Shown here one piece after another: positions 1-8,234 of a DNA stretch of 64,000 bases. The DNA is taken from positions 1-64,000 of the forward strand of contig CAYVQE010000007.1 of the NCBI GenBank assembly GCA_964454005.1, read 5' to 3'. Each line of letters begins with the position of its first letter. Position 1 is the first letter of the stretch. The translations under genes and the position numbers were made by a program. Below the pieces are notes generated by a model. The model ran no database searches. It saw nothing but the letters and a program-made list of their open reading frames with translations, and was not told the origin of the DNA. Origin of the DNA: CAYVQE01 sp964454005 (GTDB taxonomy: Bacteria > Myxococcota > B64-G9).

Positions 1-138
1 GAGGGGCCGGCCGGGCGCGGCAGCGCCCGTCCGGTCTACTCGACCGGCAACCATCTCCAAGTGGCTGAAAACATTGCCGCGAGCGAACGACGGCTCGCTC
101 GCGCGGCGCGCAGCAGCGCGCCGACATTGGGGGTGAGC

Positions 139-157
139 GGGGTCTGGGACAGACCCC
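139..157. repeat. Short perfect hairpin in the intergenic start of the window
   Basis: GGGGTCTG and its exact complement CAGACCCC face each other around a 3-base loop. It lies just beyond the stop of the minus-strand J-domain gene and could act as a terminator, though there is no T-tract. The same GGGGTCTG core recurs in a near-palindrome at 16124-16140, so a dispersed REP-like element is an alternative. I see no gene in bases 1-176. Confidence 0.4.
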
Positions 158-176
158 CTGAACACTTGCGGGCGGG

Positions 177-815
177 TCAGCCGACGCGCAGCTCCACGAT
201 CAGATCGACGCCCGGCAGGCCCAGGCCGGTCAGGGGCAGGCGTTGGCGGGTGCCGTCGGCCACGCCGGGCGGCAGGCGCAGCTCCAGGGCGTGGTGCTCG
301 GCGCGCCAGCCGAAGGCGTCGCAGGCGGCGCAGCCCAGCCCGGCGCAGTGCGGACAGACGCGCTCGAAGGGCACGTCCAGGTCGAGCACCCCGCCGCGGG
401 CGGCCTCGGGCGGGCTCAACCAGATCTCGACGAACAGATCCTTGTGCTGCGCCGCCCGGCGGGCGCGGGCCGGGATGCCCGGCAGCCAGCCGTCCAGCCA
501 TCGCTCCAGCGGGCTCCAGCGGGAGCGGTCGCTGACGGGGTGGGGGCCCCGGCGGGGCTGCAGCGGATCGCGCGAGGCGGCCTGCTCGCGATCGAGCCGG
601 GCCAGCACCCGGTCGTGTTCGGCCCGGGCGGCCGGGTCGATGAGCACCTCGTAGGCCTCACGCACCTGCATGAAGCGCTCGGCGTCGGCCGGCCGCTGGC
701 TGTCTTCGCTGCGATCGGGATGGAGCTGCTTGACCAGGCGCCGGTAGGCGCGCTTGACCTGCTGGAGATCCGCGTCGCGCGAGATGCCCAAGACGACGTA
801 TAGATCGCGAGCCAA
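177..815 (-). CDS. J-domain (DnaJ-like) co-chaperone
   Basis: The N-terminal ~70 residues form a J domain with the HPD tripeptide (KQLHPDRS) that stimulates Hsp70 ATPase. A central linker is followed by a C-terminal part with a reduced zinc-finger-like CPHCAGLGCAAC motif and a substrate-binding-like end. At about 212 residues it is much shorter than canonical DnaJ, and the four-repeat zinc finger is cut to about one repeat. I chose the TTG at 815 because AGGAGG lies 8 bases upstream and the J domain begins at once; an ATG at 860 lacks such a site. It probably works with an Hsp70; a PilZ-Hsp70 fusion lies 13 kb away, but a link is only inference. Confidence 0.75.
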   Translation of the reverse strand: MARDLYVVLGISRDADLQQVKRAYRRLVKQLHPDRSEDSQRPADAERFMQVREAYEVLIDPAARAEHDRVLARLDREQAASRDPLQPRRGPHPVSDRSRWSPLERWLDGWLPGIPARARRAAQHKDLFVEIWLSPPEAARGGVLDLDVPFERVCPHCAGLGCAACDAFGWRAEHHALELRLPPGVADGTRQRLPLTGLGLPGVDLIVELRVG

Positions 816-889
816 AATCCGGTCCTCCTGCCCCACCCCATCCGGCCCGCAGCGGCGCACGCAGGACGCCGGCGGGCCGTTCGGTGAAA

Positions 890-918
890 ATTGTACCGCA
901 ATCCAAGGCGGTTTCGAA
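890..918 (-). promoter_or_regulatory. Candidate sigma70-type promoter for the J-domain gene
   Basis: On the minus strand TTCGAA (913-918), a 17-base spacer and TACAAT (890-895) precede the J-domain gene. The -10 matches TATAAT at five of six positions; the -35 is weak. Confidence 0.4.
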
Positions 919-1072
919 GGCTCGGCTTGCCGCCGCTTTCGCCTCCGGCCCGGGTGGGGGCGCCTGGTTCGCCGGTATGCTCGCCCGCTGTGGGATGGTC
1001 CGGCGCGGGCCGCCGCGCGAGAGAGGGGAATACGTGGCGGCCCGCGCCGGGTGGGGTGTTCGGGGGGGCGGA

Positions 1073-2599
1073 TCAGCGTTGGATGACCACGTAGACCTGG
1101 GCGTCGCCGCGCTGCAGGCGCAGCAGCACCGCCCCGTCGCCGGAGCGCTTCAGCGCCCGCTGCGCTTCGGCGATGGTGCGCACCCGCTGGCGGTTGATCT
1201 CCAGGATGACGTCGCGTTGCTGCACCACGCCCGCGGCCGGTCCGCTCGGGTCGACCGCGGTCACCAATAGACCTTGCAGGTTTTCGTCCAGGCCAAGGCG
1301 CCGGGCCCGTTCCGGGCTCAGCGGCTGGACCTCCAGCCCCAGCGCTTCGGTCGCCCGACCGGCCTCGTCGCCGGAGCCGGGGGCCCGGCCCAGCGCGCGG
1401 GCCTCGCCGCGCTCGCGTTCGCCGAGTTCGGTCTCGAGCACGCGGCGATCGCCGCCGCGCAGCACCTCGAGGCGCACCTCGGTGCCGGGGGGGATGTCGG
1501 CGATGGCGCCGGTGAGCGCATGGCTGTCGGCCACCGGCTTCCCATCGAGCTTCAGGATGATGTCGCCGGACTCGAAGCCCGCTTCGGCAGCCGGACTGCC
1601 GTCGAAGACCTGCGAGACCAGCACGCCCGAGCCGGGCTCGACCTCGAACTTCTCGGCCAGTTCGGGGGTCAGATCCTGGATGCCCACGCCCAGCCAGCCG
1701 CGGGTGACCTTGCCCTCAGCGTGCAGCTGCGGCAGCAGCTTCTTGGCCAGGTTGATGGGCACGGCGAAGCCGATGCCCGAGCCGCCGGCCACGATGGCGG
1801 TGTTGATGCCCACCACCCGGCCGGCCGAGTCGAACAGCGGGCCGCCGGAGTTGCCCGGGTTGATGGCCGCGTCGGTCTGCAGGAAATCGTCGTAGGGGCC
1901 GTGGCCGATCTGGCGGTCCTTGGCCGAGATGATGCCGGCGGTCACCGTGTGGCCCAGGCCGAAGGGGTTGCCGATGGCCACCACCCAGTCGCCCACCGCC
2001 AGCGCGTCCGAGTCGCCCAGCTCGACGTGGGGCAGCTTGGCGTCCGGCTGTATCTTCAGCAAGGCCACGTCGGTCTTGGCGTCCGAGCCGATGACCTTTG
2101 CATCGTAGGTCTTGTCGCCGTCGGCCAGCCGCACCTTGATCGCGGAGGCGTTGGCCACCACGTGGTGGTTGCTGATGACGTAGCCGTCCGGGTGAACGAC
2201 GAAGCCCGAGCCCAGCGAGTTGCGGCGCAGTTCGCCGCGAGGCGGGCGGAAGGGCATGTTCGGGCCGAAGAACTCCCGCAGCGGTCCGCGGCGCCGGAAG
2301 AACTGTTCGAAGGGGTCCTGGCCGCGGCGGCCGCGCCGCTGGGGCTTGAAGACCTGGGTGGTGTAGATGTTGACCACCGCCGGTTTGAGCGTCTTGACCA
2401 GCCCCTTGAGCGAGGGCAGCGGGGTATAGCCCTGGGGCAGTAGCTTCTGCGCGTCGCGCGGGGCATCCTGCCAGACGCGGTGCCCGTTCGCCCCGGCGGT
2501 GCCGTCGGCCGGCAGACCGACGCCCACGCAGGCCACGGCCAAGCCCACCGCGGTCAGCCACGGCAACCAGCGGCGGAGCGGTTCACGCTCGGATCTCAT
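1073..2599 (-). CDS. htrA: HtrA/DegP-type periplasmic serine protease with two PDZ domains
   Basis: An ATP-independent protease/chaperone of the envelope (508 residues). A signal or anchor segment (about residues 10-30) is followed by a trypsin-like domain with the triad visible: His146 (ISNHHVV), Asp177 (KTDVALLKI) and Ser251 (NPGNSGGP). Two PDZ domains follow at about 300-390 and 425-505, the DegP/MucD layout. An Arg/Phe-rich loop near residue 90-120 corresponds to the LA loop of DegP proteins. The ATG at 2599 is preferred because AGGAGG lies 8 bases before it; an in-frame GTG at 2608 abuts the ribosome site. Monocistronic between a J-domain gene and a membrane protein. Confidence 0.93.
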   Translation of the reverse strand: MRSEREPLRRWLPWLTAVGLAVACVGVGLPADGTAGANGHRVWQDAPRDAQKLLPQGYTPLPSLKGLVKTLKPAVVNIYTTQVFKPQRRGRRGQDPFEQFFRRRGPLREFFGPNMPFRPPRGELRRNSLGSGFVVHPDGYVISNHHVVANASAIKVRLADGDKTYDAKVIGSDAKTDVALLKIQPDAKLPHVELGDSDALAVGDWVVAIGNPFGLGHTVTAGIISAKDRQIGHGPYDDFLQTDAAINPGNSGGPLFDSAGRVVGINTAIVAGGSGIGFAVPINLAKKLLPQLHAEGKVTRGWLGVGIQDLTPELAEKFEVEPGSGVLVSQVFDGSPAAEAGFESGDIILKLDGKPVADSHALTGAIADIPPGTEVRLEVLRGGDRRVLETELGERERGEARALGRAPGSGDEAGRATEALGLEVQPLSPERARRLGLDENLQGLLVTAVDPSGPAAGVVQQRDVILEINRQRVRTIAEAQRALKRSGDGAVLLRLQRGDAQVYVVIQR

Positions 2600-2775
2600 G
2601 CTCGTCACCTCCTCGGCGCATCATCGGTCGCTTCAGCGCGCGTCGGTCCGGCGCCGGCGTCATCGCCGGGTGCAGCCGCCGTCCCGTATCATGGCAACAA
2701 GCCGGTCGGCCGCTTTGTTCCCGATCGGGCCGTCATGTTCAGCTTTTCCCGATGCTGCGGTTGGTTGGGCGGGTC

Positions 2776-4218
2776 TCAGGGCCCGGCAGCCAGGCGCTGG
2801 CGGGCCTCGGCGGCCAGCGGGTGGTCGGGATGGTGTTGGATCAAGAACCGCCACAGCGCCTGGGCGTCGCCCGGGGCGGCGAGCTCTTCGTCCAGCAGCC
2901 GGGCGGCTTCGAACAGCGCCCGTGGCGCCAGGGGGCCTTTCAGATCGGACTGGGCCGCGCGGCGGCAGGCGTGGACGGCGGCCATGGCCTGGCCGGCCCG
3001 CTCCAGCTCACCGGCCAGCCACAGGTCATCCTCGGGGCCGAGCTGCGGCACCCCACCGGCGGCGTTCAGCCGCTGGTAGGCGTCGAGCGCCATGGGCCCG
3101 TTGCCCAGCTTGACCGCACCGGCCAGCGCTTCGGCCGGGGTGGATTCCAGCTCCAGCGCGGCCGGCGGCTCGGGCGCGGCCGCGGCCGGCGCCTCGGTCG
3201 CTTGCGCCTCCCGGTCATCGGCCGGCGGGGCGGCGCGCGGTGCGGCGTTCGGCATGGCCTCGATCAGCAGATCGCGCTCGGACAGCAGGCCGAGGGCACG
3301 GCCGTGCTGGTAGAGAAAGCGGCCCAGCACCATGGCCGTCAGCACCGGCAGCACCAGGGTGCCGGTGCGCACCAACCACAGCTTGAGAAAGGCGCTGCTG
3401 AGCTGGCAGAGGTAGATCGGGCCGGCCAGCGAGGCCAGGGCCTGCTCCAACAGCTGGTTGGCCGCGAACAGCGCTCCGGCGAACAGGGCCAGGCCCAGGT
3501 AGGATCCGCCCACCCGCTGGATCACGGCCACCACCGACAGCGGGTTGACGGCCTCGCCGAACGAGCCCGCGGTGGCGGCCACCATGAAGGCGGCCGGCAG
3601 GTAGGCTACCCCGCCGATCAGCAGCAGCCACCAGACCGGCTCGCGCCACAGGTCCAGCGAGCCGCTGAGGACCATCAGCTGGATGCGGTCCGAGGTGAAA
3701 AACAGCAGCGCCGGGATCAGCACCGGCGCCCCGGCCGCCAGCAAGCGCGCCGCCGCGCCGAGCACGTCGCCCGCCCCGCTCGATAGCCGCCCGGCCGGCG
3801 GCAGCTCGCGGGCGCCGGTGGCCGTATGCTGGATGACGGCGAAGAGGTAGCCTCCGTAGATGCCGGCGGTCAGCGCCAGGGCCAGCCAGAAGCCGACGAA
3901 GGGGAACATGCCGACGAAGCCCACCAGTTGCAGCACCGCGCCCAGGGCCAGCAGGTGGACCAGGCCGCGCACCGTGAACAGCGAGGCGGCCAGGGTGGGC
4001 AGCACAACCGGCCAAGGCCGTAGCCGCCGCGGCACCCGGAGCGGCTCGGCGAAGCCGCCGCAGTGGGCGCAGCGCACCAGCTGGGTGTTGCCGCGGGCGT
4101 CCGGCGCGGCGCAGTCCGGGCACAGGCGCCGGTCGCAGCCGCCGCAGCGCCAGGCGGCCCGGGCCCGCGGGTGGGCGTTGCAGCGGGGGATGTGGCCGCG
4201 GGAAGTCGCCGGGTTCAT
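2776..4218 (-). CDS. Membrane protein with N-terminal zinc-ribbon/B-box-like motif and C-terminal helical repeats
   Basis: 480 residues. The first ~60 residues carry paired cysteines (CNAH, CGGCDRRLCPDCAAPDA, CAHCGG), a small zinc-binding module. Then come about six hydrophobic segments (residues ~75-330) like a Yip1/DUF4013-type membrane domain, a Pro/Ala-rich linker, and a C-terminal soluble part whose helices resemble tetratricopeptide repeats. The ATG at 4218 has GGAGGTGAG upstream. It lies 29 bases downstream of the ThiS-like gene and may share its transcript. Function unknown; the same combination of zinc ribbon, membrane helices and TPR-like tail is frequent in myxobacterial-type genomes, from memory. 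Confidence 0.7.
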   Translation of the reverse strand: MNPATSRGHIPRCNAHPRARAAWRCGGCDRRLCPDCAAPDARGNTQLVRCAHCGGFAEPLRVPRRLRPWPVVLPTLAASLFTVRGLVHLLALGAVLQLVGFVGMFPFVGFWLALALTAGIYGGYLFAVIQHTATGARELPPAGRLSSGAGDVLGAAARLLAAGAPVLIPALLFFTSDRIQLMVLSGSLDLWREPVWWLLLIGGVAYLPAAFMVAATAGSFGEAVNPLSVVAVIQRVGGSYLGLALFAGALFAANQLLEQALASLAGPIYLCQLSSAFLKLWLVRTGTLVLPVLTAMVLGRFLYQHGRALGLLSERDLLIEAMPNAAPRAAPPADDREAQATEAPAAAAPEPPAALELESTPAEALAGAVKLGNGPMALDAYQRLNAAGGVPQLGPEDDLWLAGELERAGQAMAAVHACRRAAQSDLKGPLAPRALFEAARLLDEELAAPGDAQALWRFLIQHHPDHPLAAEARQRLAAGP

Positions 4219-4247
4219 CGATCTCACCTCCGGTTCGGCCGGCGGGC

Positions 4248-4466
4248 TCAACCGCCGAAGGCCGGTAGGATCACCTCGATCTCGTCGCCGTCGGCCAGGA
4301 CGGTGGCCGCCAGCTGCTCCGGGCGGACCAGGCGGCGGTTGCGCTCGACCAACGCGTGCGCATGCGGTTCGCCGAGCTGCTCCAGCAGGGCCAGCAGGCT
4401 GATCGGCGCGACCAGCCGATGCGGCTCGCCGTTGACCAGCACCCGGATGAATTCTTCGGTGCTCAC
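4248..4466 (-). CDS. thiS: ThiS/MoaD-like beta-grasp sulfur carrier
   Basis: 72 residues, the family size, ending in the Gly-Gly tail (ILPAFGG) that is adenylated and thiocarboxylated in ThiS and MoaD. The middle (VERNRRLVRPEQ...LADGDEIEVI) follows the ThiS pattern more than MoaD. The start is GTG at 4466 in a GTGA overlap with the stop of the molybdenum hydroxylase large subunit, so translation is probably coupled. Alternatives are a MoaD paralogue serving molybdopterin synthesis or a dedicated sulfur donor. The subfamily is uncertain; the fold and tail are clear. Confidence 0.7.
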   Translation of the reverse strand: MSTEEFIRVLVNGEPHRLVAPISLLALLEQLGEPHAHALVERNRRLVRPEQLAATVLADGDEIEVILPAFGG

Positions 4467-6826
4467 CCGCTTTCCGCTTCGCGCTTCGCCGCCAGGGCCA
4501 GGACCACCTGCTCCGGGGTGACCGGCAGCTTCTCGAAGCGGATGCCGGTGGCGTCGTAGAGCGCGTTGATCACGGCCGGGATGGTGGGCATGATGGCCCC
4601 TTCGCCGACCTCCTTGGCGCCGTACGGGCCGTTGGGCTCGTTCGACTCGACCACGATGCAGTCGACGTCGGGCATGTCGACCGCGGTCGGGATCTTGTAG
4701 TCGGAGAAGTTGGCGTTGAGCGGCCGGCCGGCGGCGTCGAACTGCACCTGCTCGAACAGTGCCTCGCCCAGGCCCATCGACACCGAGCCCTGCATCTGGC
4801 CCTCCACCGAGGTCAGGTTGATGGCCTTGCCGCAGTCGTGGGCGTCGGTGATGGCGCGCACGTCGATCTGGCCGGTCTCCAGGTCGACCTTGAGCTGCAC
4901 CACCTGGGCCGAGCAGCCGTAGGCCGGCGAGGTGCCCACCGCCGCGCCCTTGTAGGAGCCGCCCAGCGGCGGCGGCTTGTACTTGCCCAGCCCCACGATG
5001 GTGCCGCGCTCCAGATAGGCCATGCGCGAGGCCTCGCGGAAGGTGAAGGGCCCGCCGTCGGGGTTGTCGGTCCAGCCGCGGCGCTCCTTGACGTAGCGCT
5101 GGCGCAAGGCGGCGAAGTCGATGTCCGCCTCGCTGCGGCTGACCAGCAACCCGCCGTCGAAGTCGAGGTCGTTGGGATCGTGCTGCAGCAGCACGGCCAG
5201 CGCCTCGAGCACCTGGCGGCGGGCGTCCTGGGCGGCCTGGCGCACGGCGTGGCCGGTCATCAGGGTCTGGCGCGAGGAGTAGGCACCGAGGTCGATGCCC
5301 AGGTCGGTGTCGCCCGAGACCACCCGCACCTGATCCAGACCGACGCCCAGGGCCTCGGCGCAGATCATGGCCATGGCCGTGTCCGAGCCCTGGCCGATCT
5401 CGGCCGAGGCGGTCTCCAGCAGCACCCCGCCGCCGTCTTCCTGCAGCTTGACCTGCACGGTGCAGTGGTAGGTGTCCGAGCGGTAGATGGGGTAGCCGGC
5501 GCCGGAGACGAAGAAGCCGCAGGCCATGCCGATGCCCTCGCCGGGGCCGAGCCGGCCCCGGTCCTGGGCCCAGCGCGAGCCGTCGCGCACCGCCTCGATG
5601 CACTCGCGCATGCCCAGCGAGGACATGTTCAGCTCGTTGCAGGTCACATCGCCGGCTTCCATCATGTTCTGCAGCCGCAGCTCGGTCGGGTCGCGGCCGA
5701 GCTGCTCGGCGGCTTCGTCCAGCAGCCGCTCGAACAGCGCCCGGGCGACGACGCCGCCGTGGCCGCGCTGGGCGCCGCAGGCCGGCTTGTTGGTCGCCGC
5801 CCGCACGCCGTCGTACTGCATGGCCGGCAGCTTGTAGGGCCCGCCCAGCAGGCTGCCGGCGTAGTAGACGGTGGCGATGCCGAAGCTGGCGCAAGCCCCG
5901 CCGTCGAGCAGGGCCTGGTGCTCCAGGTAGGCCAGGCGGCCGTCCGCCTCCAGGCCCAGCTCCATTTCGTGGAAGAACTTGTGCCGCGCCCGCGAATGCA
6001 GAAAGACCTGCTCGCGGCTGAAGGTGATCTTGACCGGCCGGCCGCTGGCGCGTGCCAGCAGGCAGCAGAGCAGCTCCATGGTCGAGCAGGAGGCCTTGGG
6101 GCCGAAGCCGCCGCCCACGTAGGGCTTGACCACCCGCACCTGCTCGACCGGCATGCCCAGCACCATGGCCACGGTGCGCTGAACATAGTGCACCGACTGG
6201 GTCGAGCTGGTCAGCGTCAGGTGACCGCGGTGGTCGAACTCGGCCAGCGCGCACTGCGGTTCGAGAAAGGCGCCGTCCTGCATCTCGCTCTCGAGCCGGC
6301 CGCGGCAGATGGTGGTGGCGCGGGCCTTGGCGGCTTCCAGATCGCCGAACTGCTGGTGGACCTCGGCGCTGACGTTGCCCGGATACTGCGGATGCACCTG
6401 GGCCGCGCCGGGCGCCAGGGCCTGTGGGCCGTCGAGCAGCGGCTCGAACTCCTCGAGCTCGACGTCGATCGCCTCGACGGCCCGCAGCGCGGTGTCGCGG
6501 TCTTCGGCCGCCACGGCGGCGATCTCGTCGCCTACGTAGAGCACCTTGTCGGCGGCCAGCACCCGCTCGTCGTAGCGGGCCGGGCTGACGCCGTACGGGG
6601 TGTCGGGTGTATTGGCCGCGGTCAACACCGCGTGCACACCGGGCATGGCCTCGGCGCGGCTGGTGTCGATGCTGCGGATGCGGGCGTGGGCCACCGGGCT
6701 TTGCAGGATGGCGCCGTGGAGCATGTTGGGCCGCACCAAGTCGTCGGTGTAGATCGCACCGCCGGTGGCCTTGGCCGGAGCATCCAGACGCTCGGCGCGG
6801 GTGGACAATATGCGGCAGTCGCTCAT
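4463..6826 (-). CDS. Molybdenum hydroxylase large subunit (4-hydroxybenzoyl-CoA reductase / xanthine dehydrogenase family)
   Basis: The 787-residue catalytic subunit binds Mo-molybdopterin cytosine dinucleotide in this family. Visible hallmarks are the N-terminal a/b-hammerhead domain (DAPAKATGGAIYTDD), the VKPYVGGGFGPKA loop, CGAQRGHG (the reductase HcrA has CGAMRGHG), the cofactor loop EIGQGSDT and the C-terminal GAKEVGEGA with the glutamate that acts as base. From memory it resembles HcrA/PcmR over its whole length. The ATG at 6826 overlaps the small-subunit stop (ATGA). Phenolic acyl-CoA dehydroxylation would fit a Bam pathway, but the partner FAD subunit lacks the HcrB-specific cluster loop, so hydroxylation of a purine, aldehyde or N-heterocycle is equally possible. 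Confidence 0.8.
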   Translation of the reverse strand: MSDCRILSTRAERLDAPAKATGGAIYTDDLVRPNMLHGAILQSPVAHARIRSIDTSRAEAMPGVHAVLTAANTPDTPYGVSPARYDERVLAADKVLYVGDEIAAVAAEDRDTALRAVEAIDVELEEFEPLLDGPQALAPGAAQVHPQYPGNVSAEVHQQFGDLEAAKARATTICRGRLESEMQDGAFLEPQCALAEFDHRGHLTLTSSTQSVHYVQRTVAMVLGMPVEQVRVVKPYVGGGFGPKASCSTMELLCCLLARASGRPVKITFSREQVFLHSRARHKFFHEMELGLEADGRLAYLEHQALLDGGACASFGIATVYYAGSLLGGPYKLPAMQYDGVRAATNKPACGAQRGHGGVVARALFERLLDEAAEQLGRDPTELRLQNMMEAGDVTCNELNMSSLGMRECIEAVRDGSRWAQDRGRLGPGEGIGMACGFFVSGAGYPIYRSDTYHCTVQVKLQEDGGGVLLETASAEIGQGSDTAMAMICAEALGVGLDQVRVVSGDTDLGIDLGAYSSRQTLMTGHAVRQAAQDARRQVLEALAVLLQHDPNDLDFDGGLLVSRSEADIDFAALRQRYVKERRGWTDNPDGGPFTFREASRMAYLERGTIVGLGKYKPPPLGGSYKGAAVGTSPAYGCSAQVVQLKVDLETGQIDVRAITDAHDCGKAINLTSVEGQMQGSVSMGLGEALFEQVQFDAAGRPLNANFSDYKIPTAVDMPDVDCIVVESNEPNGPYGAKEVGEGAIMPTIPAVINALYDATGIRFEKLPVTPEQVVLALAAKREAESG

Positions 6827-7311
6827 CGCTCTTCCTCCCGGGCCGCCATACGTTCGGACGCCAGCGCGATGGCGTCGACGATCTTGTGGTAGCCGGTGCA
6901 GCGGCACAGGTTGCCGCCGATGCCGGCGCGGATGGCGTCGCGGTCGGGCCGGGGCTCGCGGTCGAGCAGCGCCTTGGCGCTGAGGATCATGCCGGGGCTG
7001 CAGAATCCGCATTGGACGGCCCCGGTGTCGACGAAGGCCTGCTGTACCGGGTGCAGCTCGGCCCCGCGGGCCAGCCCCTCGATGGTGGTCACCTCGCGGC
7101 CGTCGGCCTGCAGCGCCAGCACCAGACAGGCGTTGACCGGCTGGCCGTCCAGCAGCACCGTGCAGGCGCCGCAGTCGCCCTCGCCGCAACCGATCTTGGT
7201 GCCGGTCAAGCGCAGCTCCTCGCGCAGCACCTCGGCCAGGGTGCGCTCGGGCGCCACCGCCAGCTCGCGCTCCACCCCGTTGACCGCAAAGCACAACAGC
7301 TGTTTGCTCAT
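6823..7311 (-). CDS. Molybdenum hydroxylase [2Fe-2S] small subunit
   Basis: 162 residues with the classical two-cluster arrangement: plant-type ferredoxin motif CGEGDCGAC...C near residues 42-64 and the helical-domain motif CGFC...CRC near 100-135. It passes electrons between the Mo centre and FAD. The ATG at 7311 overlaps the stop of the FAD subunit gene (ATGA), and its own stop overlaps the large-subunit start, so the three subunits form a translationally coupled operon FAD-FeS-Mo. Confidence 0.93.
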   Translation of the reverse strand: MSKQLLCFAVNGVERELAVAPERTLAEVLREELRLTGTKIGCGEGDCGACTVLLDGQPVNACLVLALQADGREVTTIEGLARGAELHPVQQAFVDTGAVQCGFCSPGMILSAKALLDREPRPDRDAIRAGIGGNLCRCTGYHKIVDAIALASERMAAREEER

Positions 7312-8231
7312 GCCGCACCTCCCGCCTCGGCGCGCCGCAGGGCGCGTTTTAGCGCTCGGCGGCTGAGCACCTCGACCATGGAGCGGCGGTAGACCGCGCC
7401 GCCGCGCAGATCGTCGATCGGGCTGGCGTCGGCCGCCGCCGCCCGGGCCGCGTCGGCCAGGGTGGCTTCGTCCGGCCGCCGGCCGAGCAGGGCCCGCTCG
7501 GCTTCGGCCGACAATAGCCACACCGGGGCCACCGAACCCAGACAGACCCGCGCCGCGGCCAGCGTGCCGTCGGACGCCAGGCTCAGCCGGGCGGTGGCCG
7601 AGGCGATGGTGATCTCGAGCGTCTTGCGCCGGGTCAGGGTTTCGTAGGCGCAACCGGTGCGCGGTGCGGCCGGCGGCAGCTCCACCGCGGCCAGCAGCTC
7701 ATCGGGCCGGCGCACGGTCTGGCCGGGGCCGGTCATGAAGTCGGCCAAGGCCAGGCGGCGTTCTGCGGCCGCCGAGCGCAGCACCACCTCGGCCGCGTGC
7801 ACCGCACACGGCGGTGCGCTGTCGGCGCAGGGGCTGGCGTTGACCAGGTTGCCGCCGATGGTGGCCCGGTTGCGCACCTGGGGCGAGCCCACCTGGGCGG
7901 CCGCCTCGGCCAGCGAGGGCGCCCGGCGGCGGATTTCAGGGTCGCCGGCCAGCGCGGCCATGGTGGTCAGCGCGCCGATGGACAACCCGCCGTCGCCGCG
8001 CCGGTGCACGCCGCGCAGCTCGGCCAGCCGGGCGATCGAGACCACCCGCGCCGGCCGGGCGTGGCCGATGCGGATCAGGCGCAACAGGTCGGTGCCGCCG
8101 GCCACCACGGCGGTGGATTCGTCTTCGGCCAGCAGCGCCAGCGCCGCGTCCAGCCGGTCGGGCTCGGCGAAATCGAACCGCGCCGGGGTGTGCGCCAGCG
8201 GCTGGACCGGGATGCCGCAGGTGATGGGCAT
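7308..8231 (-). CDS. Molybdenum hydroxylase FAD-binding middle subunit (CoxM/HcrB family)
   Basis: 307 residues with the FAD signatures AGGTDLL and ATIGGNLVNASPCADSAP of the CoxM family, then the C-terminal CO-dehydrogenase flavoprotein domain (RKTLEITIAS). The ~40-residue Cys-rich insertion that holds the extra [4Fe-4S] cluster of true 4-hydroxybenzoyl-CoA reductase (HcrB) is absent; only two additional Cys occur in the SPCADSAPPC stretch. This argues for ordinary hydroxylase electron flow. It starts 3 bases after the stop of the hydroxyacyl-CoA dehydrogenase fusion, suggesting a common mRNA with CoA-thioester chemistry. Confidence 0.88.
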   Translation of the reverse strand: MPITCGIPVQPLAHTPARFDFAEPDRLDAALALLAEDESTAVVAGGTDLLRLIRIGHARPARVVSIARLAELRGVHRRGDGGLSIGALTTMAALAGDPEIRRRAPSLAEAAAQVGSPQVRNRATIGGNLVNASPCADSAPPCAVHAAEVVLRSAAAERRLALADFMTGPGQTVRRPDELLAAVELPPAAPRTGCAYETLTRRKTLEITIASATARLSLASDGTLAAARVCLGSVAPVWLLSAEAERALLGRRPDEATLADAARAAAADASPIDDLRGGAVYRRSMVEVLSRRALKRALRRAEAGGAA

Positions 8232-8234
8232 GGG

